This document shows positions 45,801 to 53,750 of a stretch of DNA of 64,000 nucleotides, in pieces. The notes beneath the pieces were generated by a model. The model was not told the DNA's origin. It made no database searches and worked only from the letters and a program-made list of their open reading frames with translations. The position numbers were made by a program, and so were the translations under genes. How positions within the stretch are numbered: position 1 is the first letter of the stretch; each line of letters starts with the position of its first letter. The stretch is from Hyphomonas sp. Mor2. GTDB taxonomy: Bacteria; Pseudomonadota; Alphaproteobacteria; Caulobacterales; Hyphomonadaceae. Where the stretch lies: NCBI RefSeq assembly GCF_001854405.1, contig NZ_CP017718.1:2666001-2730000 (forward strand). The letters are read 5' to 3'.

Positions 45801-47917
45801 CCCCGCTGAATGTCAACGCCCACCCAGCGCGAGATTGCAACATTACGGGTCGCAGAGAGGTCCTTGCCTGAGAAATTCAGTCCCGGAACGCTCTGGCCAT
45901 TGAGGCTCAGGGACACACTCTGCCTTGGTCTATGCACAAGACCCAGATTGACGGAGCGTCCATGCGGGCTTTGCCCGACTTGCGGATAGGCCCAGGCGAA
46001 CCTGCCTTCAGTTTGCGTATTTAGCCACGCCTCATCGAAAACGTCCTCATCGCGCAGCTGCGCCTGGACGTCATCGGCTGTTTCGTCGATCGCTTCCGTA
46101 CGCTGCAGATAAAAATTTGCACGCCAGACGGTGCCACCCTGGGCGTCGACAAACTTGGACAGGGCGCTGCCTGCATAGCGCGTCGTCTCTTCACAGATGA
46201 TGGGTTCATATCCTGAAGGCAGGGTCGCTTCGTCGACCTGAACGACGTGAGTCCCGGGACGAATGCCTTCGAAATGGAACAGGCCATCTGCGTCAGTGAC
46301 CACGTACCGGCCGGTTTCCATATACACCCGCACACCTGCAACGCCTGCGCCGTCCTGAATGTTTCGCGCCCAGGCATCGCCGGGCTGGCAGGCGGCCTCG
46401 GCCACTCGGCCAATAATGGTCAGCCGTTCATTGAGAAAATCACTCTCAACCTGGACCGCGGCTTCGGCGACATTCGACAAAGGCGCTCCGCTGGGGCTGA
46501 TCGCGACCACCTGATTGACCGCCTCGCCAAATGCGGTGCCCGGCCCGATCGCAGCCAAATAGGTCAGTTCGAGGCGCTCGCCCGGCGGAATAAGACCGCC
46601 GACAAAAGTGAGTCCCCGCCCGTCTGCGTCTATCACAGGGTCGGCGATCTGCGCGCCCGCGAGACGCGCAGACCCAGCCACATAGCGGAACCCGGCCGGC
46701 AGTGTATCTTTCAGGCGGACCGGCGCCGCTAGCGTCGCAGCATTCTCAAGCTCGATCGTGTATCCGACAAAGTCGCCAATCGCTGCATGCGTGTCGAAGG
46801 CCTGTTTGCGGACGATCAGTTCGCTATTCGGATCCAGAGGAATGTCAAGATTCAATGGCCCAGAGACCGAGACGGTGAACGTGCCGGCATAGGAGGCCTG
46901 TGTCCAAATATCATATGGAGCATTTGGCAGGGCTTCGAAATCCTCCGGCGATCGAATCGATGGATACGCATATCCGTTCGGCGCCTCGACCAGGATCTGG
47001 TATGTACCCGGCGTCAAAACAGGGAAGAAAAAAGCCCCAGGCTGTGTTGCATATGTCTTGCCGGACGAATCCGTGACGGGTTTGCTGGTCAGGACCGTCG
47101 ATGGCGCGGTGCCATTGCCGTCAATGCCGAGAACCTGAGCCGGAAGACCGGTGCTGACGTCTATGATGGTCACCGAGACGTCGCTGAGCAACGCCCCCGT
47201 CAGACTGTCGAAGACTCGACCGAACGGGTCGACCAGGGCGGTATCGACTGACACTTCTGTTGCATCAAATACATCAACATATGTGGCCGTCAGCAGGCTC
47301 TCCTGCAGTGCGGTAAGCTCATTGTCAAAGATCGCCGTGGCATCCGCTTTACTTGGAAAAAACCCATAAAACTGACCTGAATTCGGACCATCCTCGTAAA
47401 GCCGCAATACGATCGTGTCGCCGCCATCGGTCTCGACCGTGACGTTGACGGTTTCAATTCGGTCAGGATTTCCGTTCTGGCCGAGATCGATGACGCGAAC
47501 CACCATGATCTCGCCAGGAACATATGTTTGCGCAGGCACCAGATCGACGGGCACAGCCGGATCAGTGGCGGTTGCACCCGGCAACAGGTTTCGATCCAGA
47601 GCCAGAAATGGTCCGCTAAGTTCGCCTGATGGACTGAAATCCGTTCCATGCAATTGAACCGCGACCCCATCCGGCGCATTCTGGACGATGCGGAAGAATT
47701 CGATGTCTGACGGAGTTCGACGCGCTTCGATGATGAAGGCGGCTTCGTTGGTCTGCTGAACAACACTGCCGGAAGGGGACGCCTGGCTGACCGTTGCCAC
47801 ATTAGTCACGCGTTCGCCGAGATCGCCATAGGCTGGCAAGGCACACGCGAACAGGACCACACTCGCCAGGGCAAGCGCGAACAACGCATCACAGATTAGC
47901 TTCCGCCCGAAGCCCAT
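42854..47917 (-). CDS. Giant DUF11/SdrD-type outer-membrane protein with C-terminal beta-barrel
   Basis: About 1687 residues, starting at the ATG at 47917 with GGAG upstream; a GTG 18 bp earlier is possible. A signal peptide covers ~1-32. Domains by eye: an all-beta region with Ig-like repeats to ~360; a DUF11-like unit ~365-490 (ELIVRKQAF...GDFVGYTIELENAA); an SdrD_B/carboxypeptidase-regulatory-like unit ~520-575 (GVRVYMETGRYVVTDADGLFHFEGI); Ig/invasin-like strands ~735-850. Then ~800 residues of alternating-strand sequence typical of an outer-membrane barrel, with DYDIDYITGEIFFRQPI near 1050. It is preceded by a secreted DUF11 protein gene. A surface, adhesion or secretion role is likely; actual function unknown. 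No TonB box was found. Confidence 0.75.
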   Translation of the reverse strand: MGFGRKLICDALFALALASVVLFACALPAYGDLGERVTNVATVSQASPSGSVVQQTNEAAFIIEARRTPSDIEFFRIVQNAPDGVAVQLHGTDFSPSGELSGPFLALDRNLLPGATATDPAVPVDLVPAQTYVPGEIMVVRVIDLGQNGNPDRIETVNVTVETDGGDTIVLRLYEDGPNSGQFYGFFPSKADATAIFDNELTALQESLLTATYVDVFDATEVSVDTALVDPFGRVFDSLTGALLSDVSVTIIDVSTGLPAQVLGIDGNGTAPSTVLTSKPVTDSSGKTYATQPGAFFFPVLTPGTYQILVEAPNGYAYPSIRSPEDFEALPNAPYDIWTQASYAGTFTVSVSGPLNLDIPLDPNSELIVRKQAFDTHAAIGDFVGYTIELENAATLAAPVRLKDTLPAGFRYVAGSARLAGAQIADPVIDADGRGLTFVGGLIPPGERLELTYLAAIGPGTAFGEAVNQVVAISPSGAPLSNVAEAAVQVESDFLNERLTIIGRVAEAACQPGDAWARNIQDGAGVAGVRVYMETGRYVVTDADGLFHFEGIRPGTHVVQVDEATLPSGYEPIICEETTRYAGSALSKFVDAQGGTVWRANFYLQRTEAIDETADDVQAQLRDEDVFDEAWLNTQTEGRFAWAYPQVGQSPHGRSVNLGLVHRPRQSVSLSLNGQSVPGLNFSGKDLSATRNVAISRWVGVDIQRGENTFVAQLFDQDGNLLETLTRAVWFVDDVTRARLVDDQSIVVADGRTKPVIAVRLEDGAGHPVHEGRIVEISVAAPYRLAQEAEEEFEAPVDAGFSAVTGIRVGADGIARVELEPTLDSGRARLEVRLADGTNEEIDVWLQSEKRDWIVVGLVEAEGVNARLEEATGRDINQKMADGRVAFFAKGVVKGDWLLTVAIDTVKRRGDADGEIFDEIDPDAYYTLYGDRTWQHNNAESRYPVYVKLEKNTFQALFGDYETGFTETDLGRYSRRLSGLKADYESETLTVTAFASETNQSFVKDELAADGTSGPFRLRAAPLVRSSEVISVETRDRFRADQVVNVRRYNRYVDYDIDYITGEIFFRQPIAATDNAFNPNVIVVDYETSAPGERGITAGLRAASRTADGAVQTGITLVHEEDGASEGFAGSRLAAADLTVQLDASTEVRAEIATSEADTEIGDVAGDAVLLEATKRTETLSLTGYYRQESEGFGLGQQASNTSALRRIGAQISAEIGVEEIAGSNDRSVRRVEGQAYRETNLSQGAQRTVADALVTQDSQTFGASIGLRAVAEKYDSEADDRRSVLLLAGLRKTFLDQGLTLSAVWEEPLNQVGANDEATLFPGRTVLGLDKTLGKSASFNVRHEITNGDHASGQNTIAGVTWEPRGGTQLRAGADMLTQDSARRIGATVGVDQVWQANDAWTLSGGVARRANIDGGDAPLDVAPDAAFGPLDDGVRSPLTQAEQYTSAYFGAGYQVDGMAASGRIEARDSASGKRLVAVLGGAREITKTLSFSAAARQQKESLADQDDRKQTDIRVGAVWRPRGEGIVVLNRFDYGHVKEGALQNRSKLVNNLAVSAMVSKRTQVSVYHGIKHVETDFNGARASGFTHLIGGEMRHDISKTFDLGFQATWTSGELSDTQAWSYGPSIGFSPDKNIWISLGWNASGFGDDDFEAAEYRQEGPYIKLRAKFDQNTIKGLVEGLGLGAN

Positions 47918-48130
47918 CCCCTTAATCTCCACCACCGTGCGGCTGACCTCTTTGGGTCTGTCCGCGCTGTAAAATCAGGCGGGTCTTTTGCCGCCTTATG
48001 GAGAGACGCTATCGAGTCATGGTTAGGATCAGATTTGAGCGATCGATGAAATTTGATCTATCTCGCAGGAAATCGCCCGTTTTCCTGGCTTTCGTGCAGT
48101 CACCCGTCCGTTGGCCACGGCGGATGCAAG

Positions 48131-48163
48131 AAAGCCCGGAGCGTTCTCAGCGCCCCGGGCTTT
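48131..48163 (-). terminator. Terminator after the secreted DUF11 gene
   Basis: AAAGCCCGG (48131-48139) pairs with CCGGGCTTT (48155-48163), with GCG/CGC extending the stem beyond one mismatch. On the minus strand it ends in CTTTCTTG. It lies 22 bp after the stop of the 48185-49432 gene, so the giant gene downstream probably has its own promoter between 47918 and 48130. Confidence 0.7.
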
Positions 48164-48184
48164 GCTGCTTGTAAATGAACAGGC

Positions 48185-49432
48185 TTACTTCACTTCGGCC
48201 CGAATGATGATCTGACCAATTTCACCCGCGGCAAGCACCGCGTCTGAGAGCTGGATCACGCAAGTGGTCGTGCCATCACAATTGCTATCCGCTGGGGTGC
48301 TCGGCACGGTCAGGACAGGGCCAGCGCCAGCGACGCCGCTATCATCTGCAAATCCGGTAGTGGTCGTTGTCGCCAGTGAAGCGGCGATGAAATTGACCTC
48401 GGCAGGCAGAATGTCGTCGATCACGAGATTGGTCGCCGTCGCTGAGGCGCCATTGTTCTGAACCTGGATGACATATTCCACGCACGAGCCTGGAACCGCT
48501 TTCGCCCCCGCAACTGCGGTTGCCGTCGCACAGTCGGTCAGCGCCACAAATGGGTCAGCAATGTCCGGTTCCTTGACCACAGTCACTGTTTTGGATGCAG
48601 CCAGGCTTGCAGATTCGACCTGAATAATCCCGGTCGCCGCATATAGCCCGTCCGCGTCGCCTGCGGCTTCCGCTGCAGCCACGCCGGTACTGTCGGCCAG
48701 GACGTTTTGCGCCGTGCCCGTCAGCACATTCGCGCCGCCGGACGCCGTCGTCACAGCCGCCGGGCTGCCGGAGGCTTCATTCAGGAAGGTCGTCGGGTCG
48801 CGCGCTTCAGCGACGAGGGTGATATCATCCGTAAATGTGTCAGCGACCGATGCGTCGATCGTTCCCTGAACCTGGACGAAGACGAGAACGCCCTTGGGAA
48901 CATCTCCGGTAATGAAGGCGGATCCGGCAGCCGTTCCAATCGGCGTCTGCGTGATCGTCGTGTAGGCGCCATCATCGGCGCTTCCATTGTCGTTGGCGTC
49001 GACCAGATAACGGACGATCAGAGAGGTCGCATCGAAGGTTGAAGCCCCTGAGTCCAGATCATCGATCGAGAACGAGTAGGCAGACGTGTCATTGCCTTCG
49101 TTGAGGACCTCAAAGGTCAGGGTCGCGTTGGTATTCGGCGCGGAAGTCAGCGTAGAATTGGTCGCCGTCACAATGAAGTCGACCTTACGGTCTACCGTGA
49201 ATACAGTTGGTGTACCCTGCACGACTGCGCCCACGGGTGGGCTGACATTGTCGTTCGTGATGACCGGCTGCGCCGTCCCGGACACGCTATAGCTCAGTTC
49301 GAATGTGTTGGAGACCGAAACACCAGCTTCGGTCAAATTGTTCGCAGCTTGCGCCGCATTCGCCAGACCCAGGCACAGTGCCGCGGCCAGGCCGAAACGG
49401 GAGAGAATCTCCCGTGCCCCTAGTATACTCAT
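48185..49432 (-). CDS. Secreted DUF11-domain protein
   Basis: A 415-residue protein from the ATG at 49432 (TTGGAGCG upstream). A clear signal peptide ends AQA-AN at about residue 30. The body is low-Lys, Ala/Thr/Asp-rich beta sequence: an N-terminal unit (GVSVSNTFELSYSV), a middle unit with acidic DANDNGSADDG resembling a calcium-binding loop, and a C-terminal DUF11 unit (CVEYVIQVQNNGASATATNLVIDDILP). Four cysteines near the C-terminus (DCATA, SCVEY, NCDG, TCVIQ) could form two disulfides. It ends without a membrane anchor. Proximity to the giant DUF11 barrel protein suggests a surface partnership. Function not known. Confidence 0.8.
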   Translation of the reverse strand: MSILGAREILSRFGLAAALCLGLANAAQAANNLTEAGVSVSNTFELSYSVSGTAQPVITNDNVSPPVGAVVQGTPTVFTVDRKVDFIVTATNSTLTSAPNTNATLTFEVLNEGNDTSAYSFSIDDLDSGASTFDATSLIVRYLVDANDNGSADDGAYTTITQTPIGTAAGSAFITGDVPKGVLVFVQVQGTIDASVADTFTDDITLVAEARDPTTFLNEASGSPAAVTTASGGANVLTGTAQNVLADSTGVAAAEAAGDADGLYAATGIIQVESASLAASKTVTVVKEPDIADPFVALTDCATATAVAGAKAVPGSCVEYVIQVQNNGASATATNLVIDDILPAEVNFIAASLATTTTTGFADDSGVAGAGPVLTVPSTPADSNCDGTTTCVIQLSDAVLAAGEIGQIIIRAEVK

Positions 49433-49534
49433 TTTCGCCCGCTCCAATTATTTTATTTTGTAGCAGAGCGAGTGTTTCATATGGGCGTTAACAGGACGCA
49501 AAAATCCCCGTCCAATCAGCGTCTAACGTTATTT

Positions 49535-50035
49535 TCAACGACAGATTGAAGCGGCGCGATCGATCGCATTCGACGATCCGGACAGTGAAAAGTGGTAAGT
49601 CACCCGCGTATTGCGCGCCGAGGTCGCTTCGACTCTCAGCTCGCTACCGCGCTTCAACTGCCGCACAAGCGGAGCGTCATCGGTATCCTGAGCAAAGGCC
49701 TCGCGCCCGACCCCGAACAAGGACCAATCGGCGCGACCGATTTTCGCCTTTCCGGGCAGATCGCCGCGCAGCTCGTAGCCAACTTTCAGGCTCGGTTGGT
49801 TGCGTGCCTTGCCGGACCGCCAATTCGAAACATAGAACCAGACATCGCCATGATCCGCCGATCGCGGCGCCTTATCCGTGGCCTGAGTGGCCGCGTAGCA
49901 CAGACGCTCGCCACCAATATCCTCGGTAAACACAATCCAGTCGGAGTATTGTCGCACGACACTCGGCGCCGCTGATGCGGACATGACTCCGAACAGTGTC
50001 AGCGCGCCCAGAACGGCCAAGGGTTGGCGCAACAT
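49535..50035 (-). CDS. Invasion-associated locus B (IalB) family protein
   Basis: A 166-residue secreted protein with signal peptide ~1-23 (ALTLFGVMSASAAP). The mature part starts with QYSDWIVFTEDIGGERLCYAAT, the IalB family entry motif in which the Trp and Cys are conserved, and ends with a second Cys (SICR) likely to pair with it. IalB proteins are common in alphaproteobacteria, periplasmic, and mostly of unknown role outside Bartonella. It is transcribed away from the ECF sigma gene with a 99-bp divergent gap that could hold a sigma-controlled promoter for both. Confidence 0.78.
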   Translation of the reverse strand: MLRQPLAVLGALTLFGVMSASAAPSVVRQYSDWIVFTEDIGGERLCYAATQATDKAPRSADHGDVWFYVSNWRSGKARNQPSLKVGYELRGDLPGKAKIGRADWSLFGVGREAFAQDTDDAPLVRQLKRGSELRVEATSARNTRVTYHFSLSGSSNAIDRAASICR

Positions 50036-50134
50036 ATATTTTCTCCTATATACGATAAGATATCTAGCTTTGTGCCAGATTCTTCTGTAACAGTCTTAGG
50101 GCTGAAATAAGACACACCAGATTAACGGGCGATT

Positions 50135-50794
50135 ATGAACTTGTTGTCGCGTAGCAGTTGCAATTCTCTCCAGAAACGCGCTTTATACGAGTGCGAAGCT
50201 GAACAGGGGAAGTCCGTGTCCCTCGAACTCACCGGAAGTGACCCGACTGAACGGGAACGCCTGGCCGATTGCGTGGAGCAAATCGCGCAGTCTCGTTCGC
50301 GCACGGCCTTTTCCGAAATCTTCGAGTATTTCGCCCCGCGCCTGAAGAGCTATCTCATTCGTCTCGGCAGTGAACCGTCCAGCGCAGAAGAGATCATGCA
50401 GGAAGTGATGCTGAATGTCTGGCGCAAGGCGGAGCAGTATGACCGCCGACAAGCCTCGGTCTCGACTTGGATCTTCCGCATCGCCCGCAACCGCCGGATC
50501 GACACGTTGCGCCGCCTCAACAAGCCGGAACTCGACGCCGAAGACCCAATGCTTCAGCCCGCGGAGGCAGAGCAACCTGACATCACCGTCAATCGCGCGC
50601 AGATCGAAATCCAGGTCCGGGAGGCCATGGAAACCCTGCCGGAAGAACAGCTCGTCCTGTTGAAAGCCGCCTTTTATGACGGCCTTTCTCACTCTGAAAT
50701 CGCCAAGAGATTTGACCTGCCCCTAGGCACGGTGAAGTCGCGTATCCGCCTCGCTTTCCTGCGACTGCGCGGATCACTGGAGCGCGATCACTGA
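50135..50794 (+). CDS. ECF sigma factor of the RpoE/ChrR (ECF11-like) type
   Basis: Up to 219 residues. Sigma region 2 is FAPRLKSYLIRLG...EEIMQEVMLNVWRKAEQYDRRQASVSTWIFRIARNRRIDTLRR. Region 4 is LPEEQLVLLKAAFYDGLSHSEIAKRFDLPLGTVKSRI, an HTH for the -35 element. The start is uncertain: the ATG at 50135 has no ribosome site, while a GTG at 50216 lies after GGGGAA and gives a length nearer to Rhodobacter RpoE. It is followed by a ChrR-like anti-sigma gene, which places it with singlet-oxygen and related stress sigma factors. Its own promoter was not identified. Confidence 0.87.
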   Translation: MNLLSRSSCNSLQKRALYECEAEQGKSVSLELTGSDPTERERLADCVEQIAQSRSRTAFSEIFEYFAPRLKSYLIRLGSEPSSAEEIMQEVMLNVWRKAEQYDRRQASVSTWIFRIARNRRIDTLRRLNKPELDAEDPMLQPAEAEQPDITVNRAQIEIQVREAMETLPEEQLVLLKAAFYDGLSHSEIAKRFDLPLGTVKSRIRLAFLRLRGSLERDH

Positions 50795-50893
50795 TCGTTC
50801 CGCTGCAATCTGGAGCTGCATTTGCTTGACGATAACCAAGATCCAACAATATCGGGCTATGAGGGATCGAAAAGTGAGGAGCGGTCAGGGCCC

Positions 50894-51565
50894 ATGGGCA
50901 AGGCGCACTTAAACGATTTTGGAGAAGTGTATTCCAGCTACGCCGCTGGGTGCCTGGATCCTGCGTTCTGCCTGTTGGTGGAAACGCAAGCCGCGCTGCG
51001 CCCGGATGTCAGCCGAGCCGTCGCGCGCGCCGAAACGATTGCGGGGATCTTCCTCGAATCAGAACAAGCTGCGGAACTCAGCGAAGGCGCTGCGGCGAAG
51101 GCATTGGCCATGATCGACGCCTTTGAAGCCAATGAACTCCCCGCGCGCGAGGCCGTGCACCAGGCGAACGAAGGATTGGACGAGTTTCTGGCGCTGCCAG
51201 AGCCCCTGCGCGAAACCGCGCTGGCCTCCTTCCAGTCAAATAAATGGCAGGCGCTCTCGTCAGGCATTCGTCGTCTGAAGCTGGACGCGAACAGCCAGGC
51301 CGAAGTCGAACTCTACCGAATCGAGCCCGGCTGCACGGTGCCCCGTCATAGCCACAAAGGCAGCGAATTCACGCTGGTCGTCTCTGGAGGTTTCTCAGAT
51401 GAGAGCGGCAGTTTCGGACCCGGCGATATCAGCGTCAAAGGCCCTGAGGATACCCACCAGCCAACGGGCGACATGGATGGCGTCTGCTACGCGCTCGCCG
51501 TGCGGGATGGCGGCCTGAAATTCACCGGCATCATGGGGCTCGTCCAGCGCCTGGTCGGACAGTAA
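50894..51565 (+). CDS. ChrR-like anti-sigma factor with cupin domain, degenerate zinc site
   Basis: A 223-residue protein from the ATG at 50894; a TTG at 50822 would add 24 residues. The N-terminal anti-sigma domain aligns with ChrR (YSSYAAGCLDPAFCLLVETQAAL). Of the H-x25-H-x3-C-x2-C zinc ligands only the first His (H5) is kept; the others are Q32, R36 and V39 by my count. The C-terminal cupin (~110-210) keeps RHSHKGSEF and a later DTHQP, so its metal site (two His, Glu, His) looks intact. It should hold the preceding sigma factor inactive until a signal, probably reactive oxygen or an oxidised metabolite. The missing zinc ligands make the mechanism unusual. Confidence 0.85.
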   Translation: MGKAHLNDFGEVYSSYAAGCLDPAFCLLVETQAALRPDVSRAVARAETIAGIFLESEQAAELSEGAAAKALAMIDAFEANELPAREAVHQANEGLDEFLALPEPLRETALASFQSNKWQALSSGIRRLKLDANSQAEVELYRIEPGCTVPRHSHKGSEFTLVVSGGFSDESGSFGPGDISVKGPEDTHQPTGDMDGVCYALAVRDGGLKFTGIMGLVQRLVGQ

Positions 51566-51904
51566 TCAGCGGACAATCTCAAACTTGCGGGTTTCGAAGA
51601 CGCTGAGAACCTGCTTCAGGTCGCGGCCGCGTTTGAGGATCTGACCCTGCGCACCAAGCACTGCATAGGCGCCCTGCATGCGGGCCAGAGATGGCGTTTT
51701 CAGGATCGTCCAATTCGGCGTTTCTGCATGTCGCTTGAAGATCGCGAAGACGGCCTGGTCCTTGTGCGCGCCGACCGCATAGTCCTTGGCCTGGCCCGAC
51801 ATGACCAGGCGGCCATAAACATCGAGAATCGCACTCATCTCCTGGCGCTGAAAAGCTATCTTGGGTTTGCGGGAGGTCTTTTTGAGCGGTGTAACTTGTG
51901 CCAT
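51566..51904 (-). CDS. DUF2794 family protein
   Basis: A 112-residue soluble protein that matches the alphaproteobacterial DUF2794 family: FQRQEMSAILDVYGRLVMSGQAKDYAVG near 19-46, QAVFAIFKRHAETPNWTILKTPSLARMQGAYAVL near 50-83, and GQILKRGRDLKQVLSVFE near the end. Function unknown. It abuts the anti-sigma gene tail to tail without a gap. Confidence 0.85.
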   Translation of the reverse strand: MAQVTPLKKTSRKPKIAFQRQEMSAILDVYGRLVMSGQAKDYAVGAHKDQAVFAIFKRHAETPNWTILKTPSLARMQGAYAVLGAQGQILKRGRDLKQVLSVFETRKFEIVR

Positions 51905-52263
51905 GTGGTTATTATTCGGGACAAATCTTTCCTGAGTGACTTAATTTTAATGCAGAATAGGGCAGTTTTGCCCCAATCATGCCTTGTATCGACCACCGAT
52001 TACGATCAGTTTGCAACTGTCGGGCGGCGAAGTCTAGCAGTCATTCCGGACCCATCAGCCCCCCCAGCCCCCCGGGGCGACTGTTTTTGGCCGCTCGACA
52101 CTCATCCTACCTCACCCGTTTTCAGACCTCTCATATGCGTTTCGCGCGGCGTATAGTCTTGCGCATGAACGGAAATTTAGCTGCACTGTTTTGGTGATCC
52201 CTTTACTGGCCAGCTCTAACGAATGAGGCTAGCCCGTCCCGGGACAATCATTGTGATGATCTG
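51905..52263. other. Intergenic stretch with no recognised gene
   Basis: No credible coding frame. It divides the DUF2794 gene (minus) from the Gld-type operon (plus), so it should hold both promoters. It contains a C-rich run followed by cggggcgactgttttt near 52070-52088 that could form a weak terminator-like structure. No operator, riboswitch or RNA gene was recognised. Confidence 0.5.
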
Positions 52264-52992
52264 ATGCTTGAACTGCAAAACCTAAATAAGGCATTCGGGG
52301 ACAATCTTGCGGTCTCCGGTCTCACCTTCAATTTGCAGAAGGGTGAGGTGCTTGGGTTTCTCGGTCAGAACGGAGCAGGCAAATCAACCACGATGCGCAT
52401 GATCTCCGGCGTGCTGGAGCCTGATTCGGGCGACGCCCGGCTGAACGGTCATTCCATCGTCACGGCGCGGCGAGAGGCGCAGAGCCAGATTGGCTATCTG
52501 CCGGAAGGCGCGCCTCTGTATCGCGATATGACCCCGATTACATTCTTGCGTTTCATGGCTGATGCGTACGGACTGTCCCGGGCGCAGCGCAAGGATGCCG
52601 TGGATCGCGTCATCGCGGATGCGCGCATCGCCAATGTCGCGCACCAACCGATTGCATCGCTATCAAAAGGCTACAGACGGCGGGTTGGCCTTGCCGCGGC
52701 TCTGATCAATGATCCCCCCATCCTGTTGCTGGACGAGCCGACCGATGGACTCGATCCGATCCAGAAACGCGCCGTGCGAGCGCTTGTAGCCCGGATGGCG
52801 CCCGAAAAAGCGATCGTCATCTCGACACATACACTGGAAGAAGTCCCCGCCATGTGCTCGCGGGTGCTGGTCATCAATAATGGGATGATGGTGGCGGACG
52901 ACACGCCGGAAGCCCTGGCCAAGCGCAAGCCTGGTGGACTGGAGGAAGTGTTCATCTCCCTCGCCAATGGCCATGACGCGGGTGTGCAATAA
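52264..52992 (+). CDS. ABC transporter ATP-binding protein, GldA-like
   Basis: A 242-residue ABC ATPase. Walker A GQNGAGKSTTMRM is near 38, the Q-loop region QIGYLPEGAPLYRDM near 80, signature LSKGYRRRVG near 135 and Walker B LLLDEPTDGLDP near 155. It is most like GldA and other ABC-2 exporter ATPases. It is the first of four overlapping genes; its stop overlaps the permease ATG by one base. In Bacteroidota GldA works with GldFG in gliding motility, but in proteobacteria these systems have no established role. Confidence 0.88.
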   Translation: MLELQNLNKAFGDNLAVSGLTFNLQKGEVLGFLGQNGAGKSTTMRMISGVLEPDSGDARLNGHSIVTARREAQSQIGYLPEGAPLYRDMTPITFLRFMADAYGLSRAQRKDAVDRVIADARIANVAHQPIASLSKGYRRRVGLAAALINDPPILLLDEPTDGLDPIQKRAVRALVARMAPEKAIVISTHTLEEVPAMCSRVLVINNGMMVADDTPEALAKRKPGGLEEVFISLANGHDAGVQ

Positions 52993-53750
52993 TGGCCTGG
53001 CGCGCAACACTGACTGGCCTCAAGGCGGCCTGGCGGCGAGAAATCTCCGCCTATTTTGCAACGCCGCTCGCCTATGTCTTCATCGCTATCTTCCTGCTTG
53101 TCCTGGGTGTTTTTACCTGGGATCTTTCGCGCTTCTTTGACACGGGTGCTGCGGACCTTGGGCCCTTCTTCTACTGGCATCCCTGGTTGTTCATGATGTT
53201 CATGCCGGCCCTCGCCATGCGACTATGGGCGGAGGAAACCAATTCCGGTACGGCTGAACTGTTGCTGTCTCTGCCGGTAAATCTGCCCGGTCTGGCGATC
53301 GGAAAATTACTGGCCGCCTGGACGGTCGCGGCACTGGCGCTAGTCCTCACTTTTCCCTGGTGGATCACGGTGAATATTCTCGGCCCCGCGGACAATGCCG
53401 CTATCGCGCTCACTTACTTTGTCAGCCTGATCATGGCCGGATCTTATCTGGCGATCGGCGCCGCGGTGTCAGCCCTCACCCGGAGCGCGGTGCTCGCCTT
53501 CGTGATCGGGGTTCTGGTGGCCTTCATCCTGACCGCAGCGGGCTGGCCTCTGGTTTCAGGCGCCGTGGCCGACTGGCTTGGGGCGGGCGCGGGCGATGCG
53601 GTCGCGCAATTCTCTTTTCTCACGCATTTTGAAACCGCCCAGCGCGGTGTTCTGGAACTGAGAGGACTGGTCTTCTTCCTCGGATTTACGGCGCTCTGCA
53701 TTGCGCTGAATACGCTCTTCGTCGCTCAAAGACGGGCTGGGGTCGAATGA
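52992..53750 (+). CDS. ABC-2 permease, GldF-like
   Basis: A 252-residue membrane protein with about six hydrophobic segments. It starts in the GldF manner (LKAAWRREISAYFATPLAYVFIAIFLLVLGVFTW) and includes the conserved PALAMRLWAEETNSGTAELLLSLPV between segments 2 and 3. Inner-membrane partner of the preceding ATPase. Its stop overlaps the next gene by 4 bp. Substrate unknown. Confidence 0.87.
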   Translation: MAWRATLTGLKAAWRREISAYFATPLAYVFIAIFLLVLGVFTWDLSRFFDTGAADLGPFFYWHPWLFMMFMPALAMRLWAEETNSGTAELLLSLPVNLPGLAIGKLLAAWTVAALALVLTFPWWITVNILGPADNAAIALTYFVSLIMAGSYLAIGAAVSALTRSAVLAFVIGVLVAFILTAAGWPLVSGAVADWLGAGAGDAVAQFSFLTHFETAQRGVLELRGLVFFLGFTALCIALNTLFVAQRRAGVE

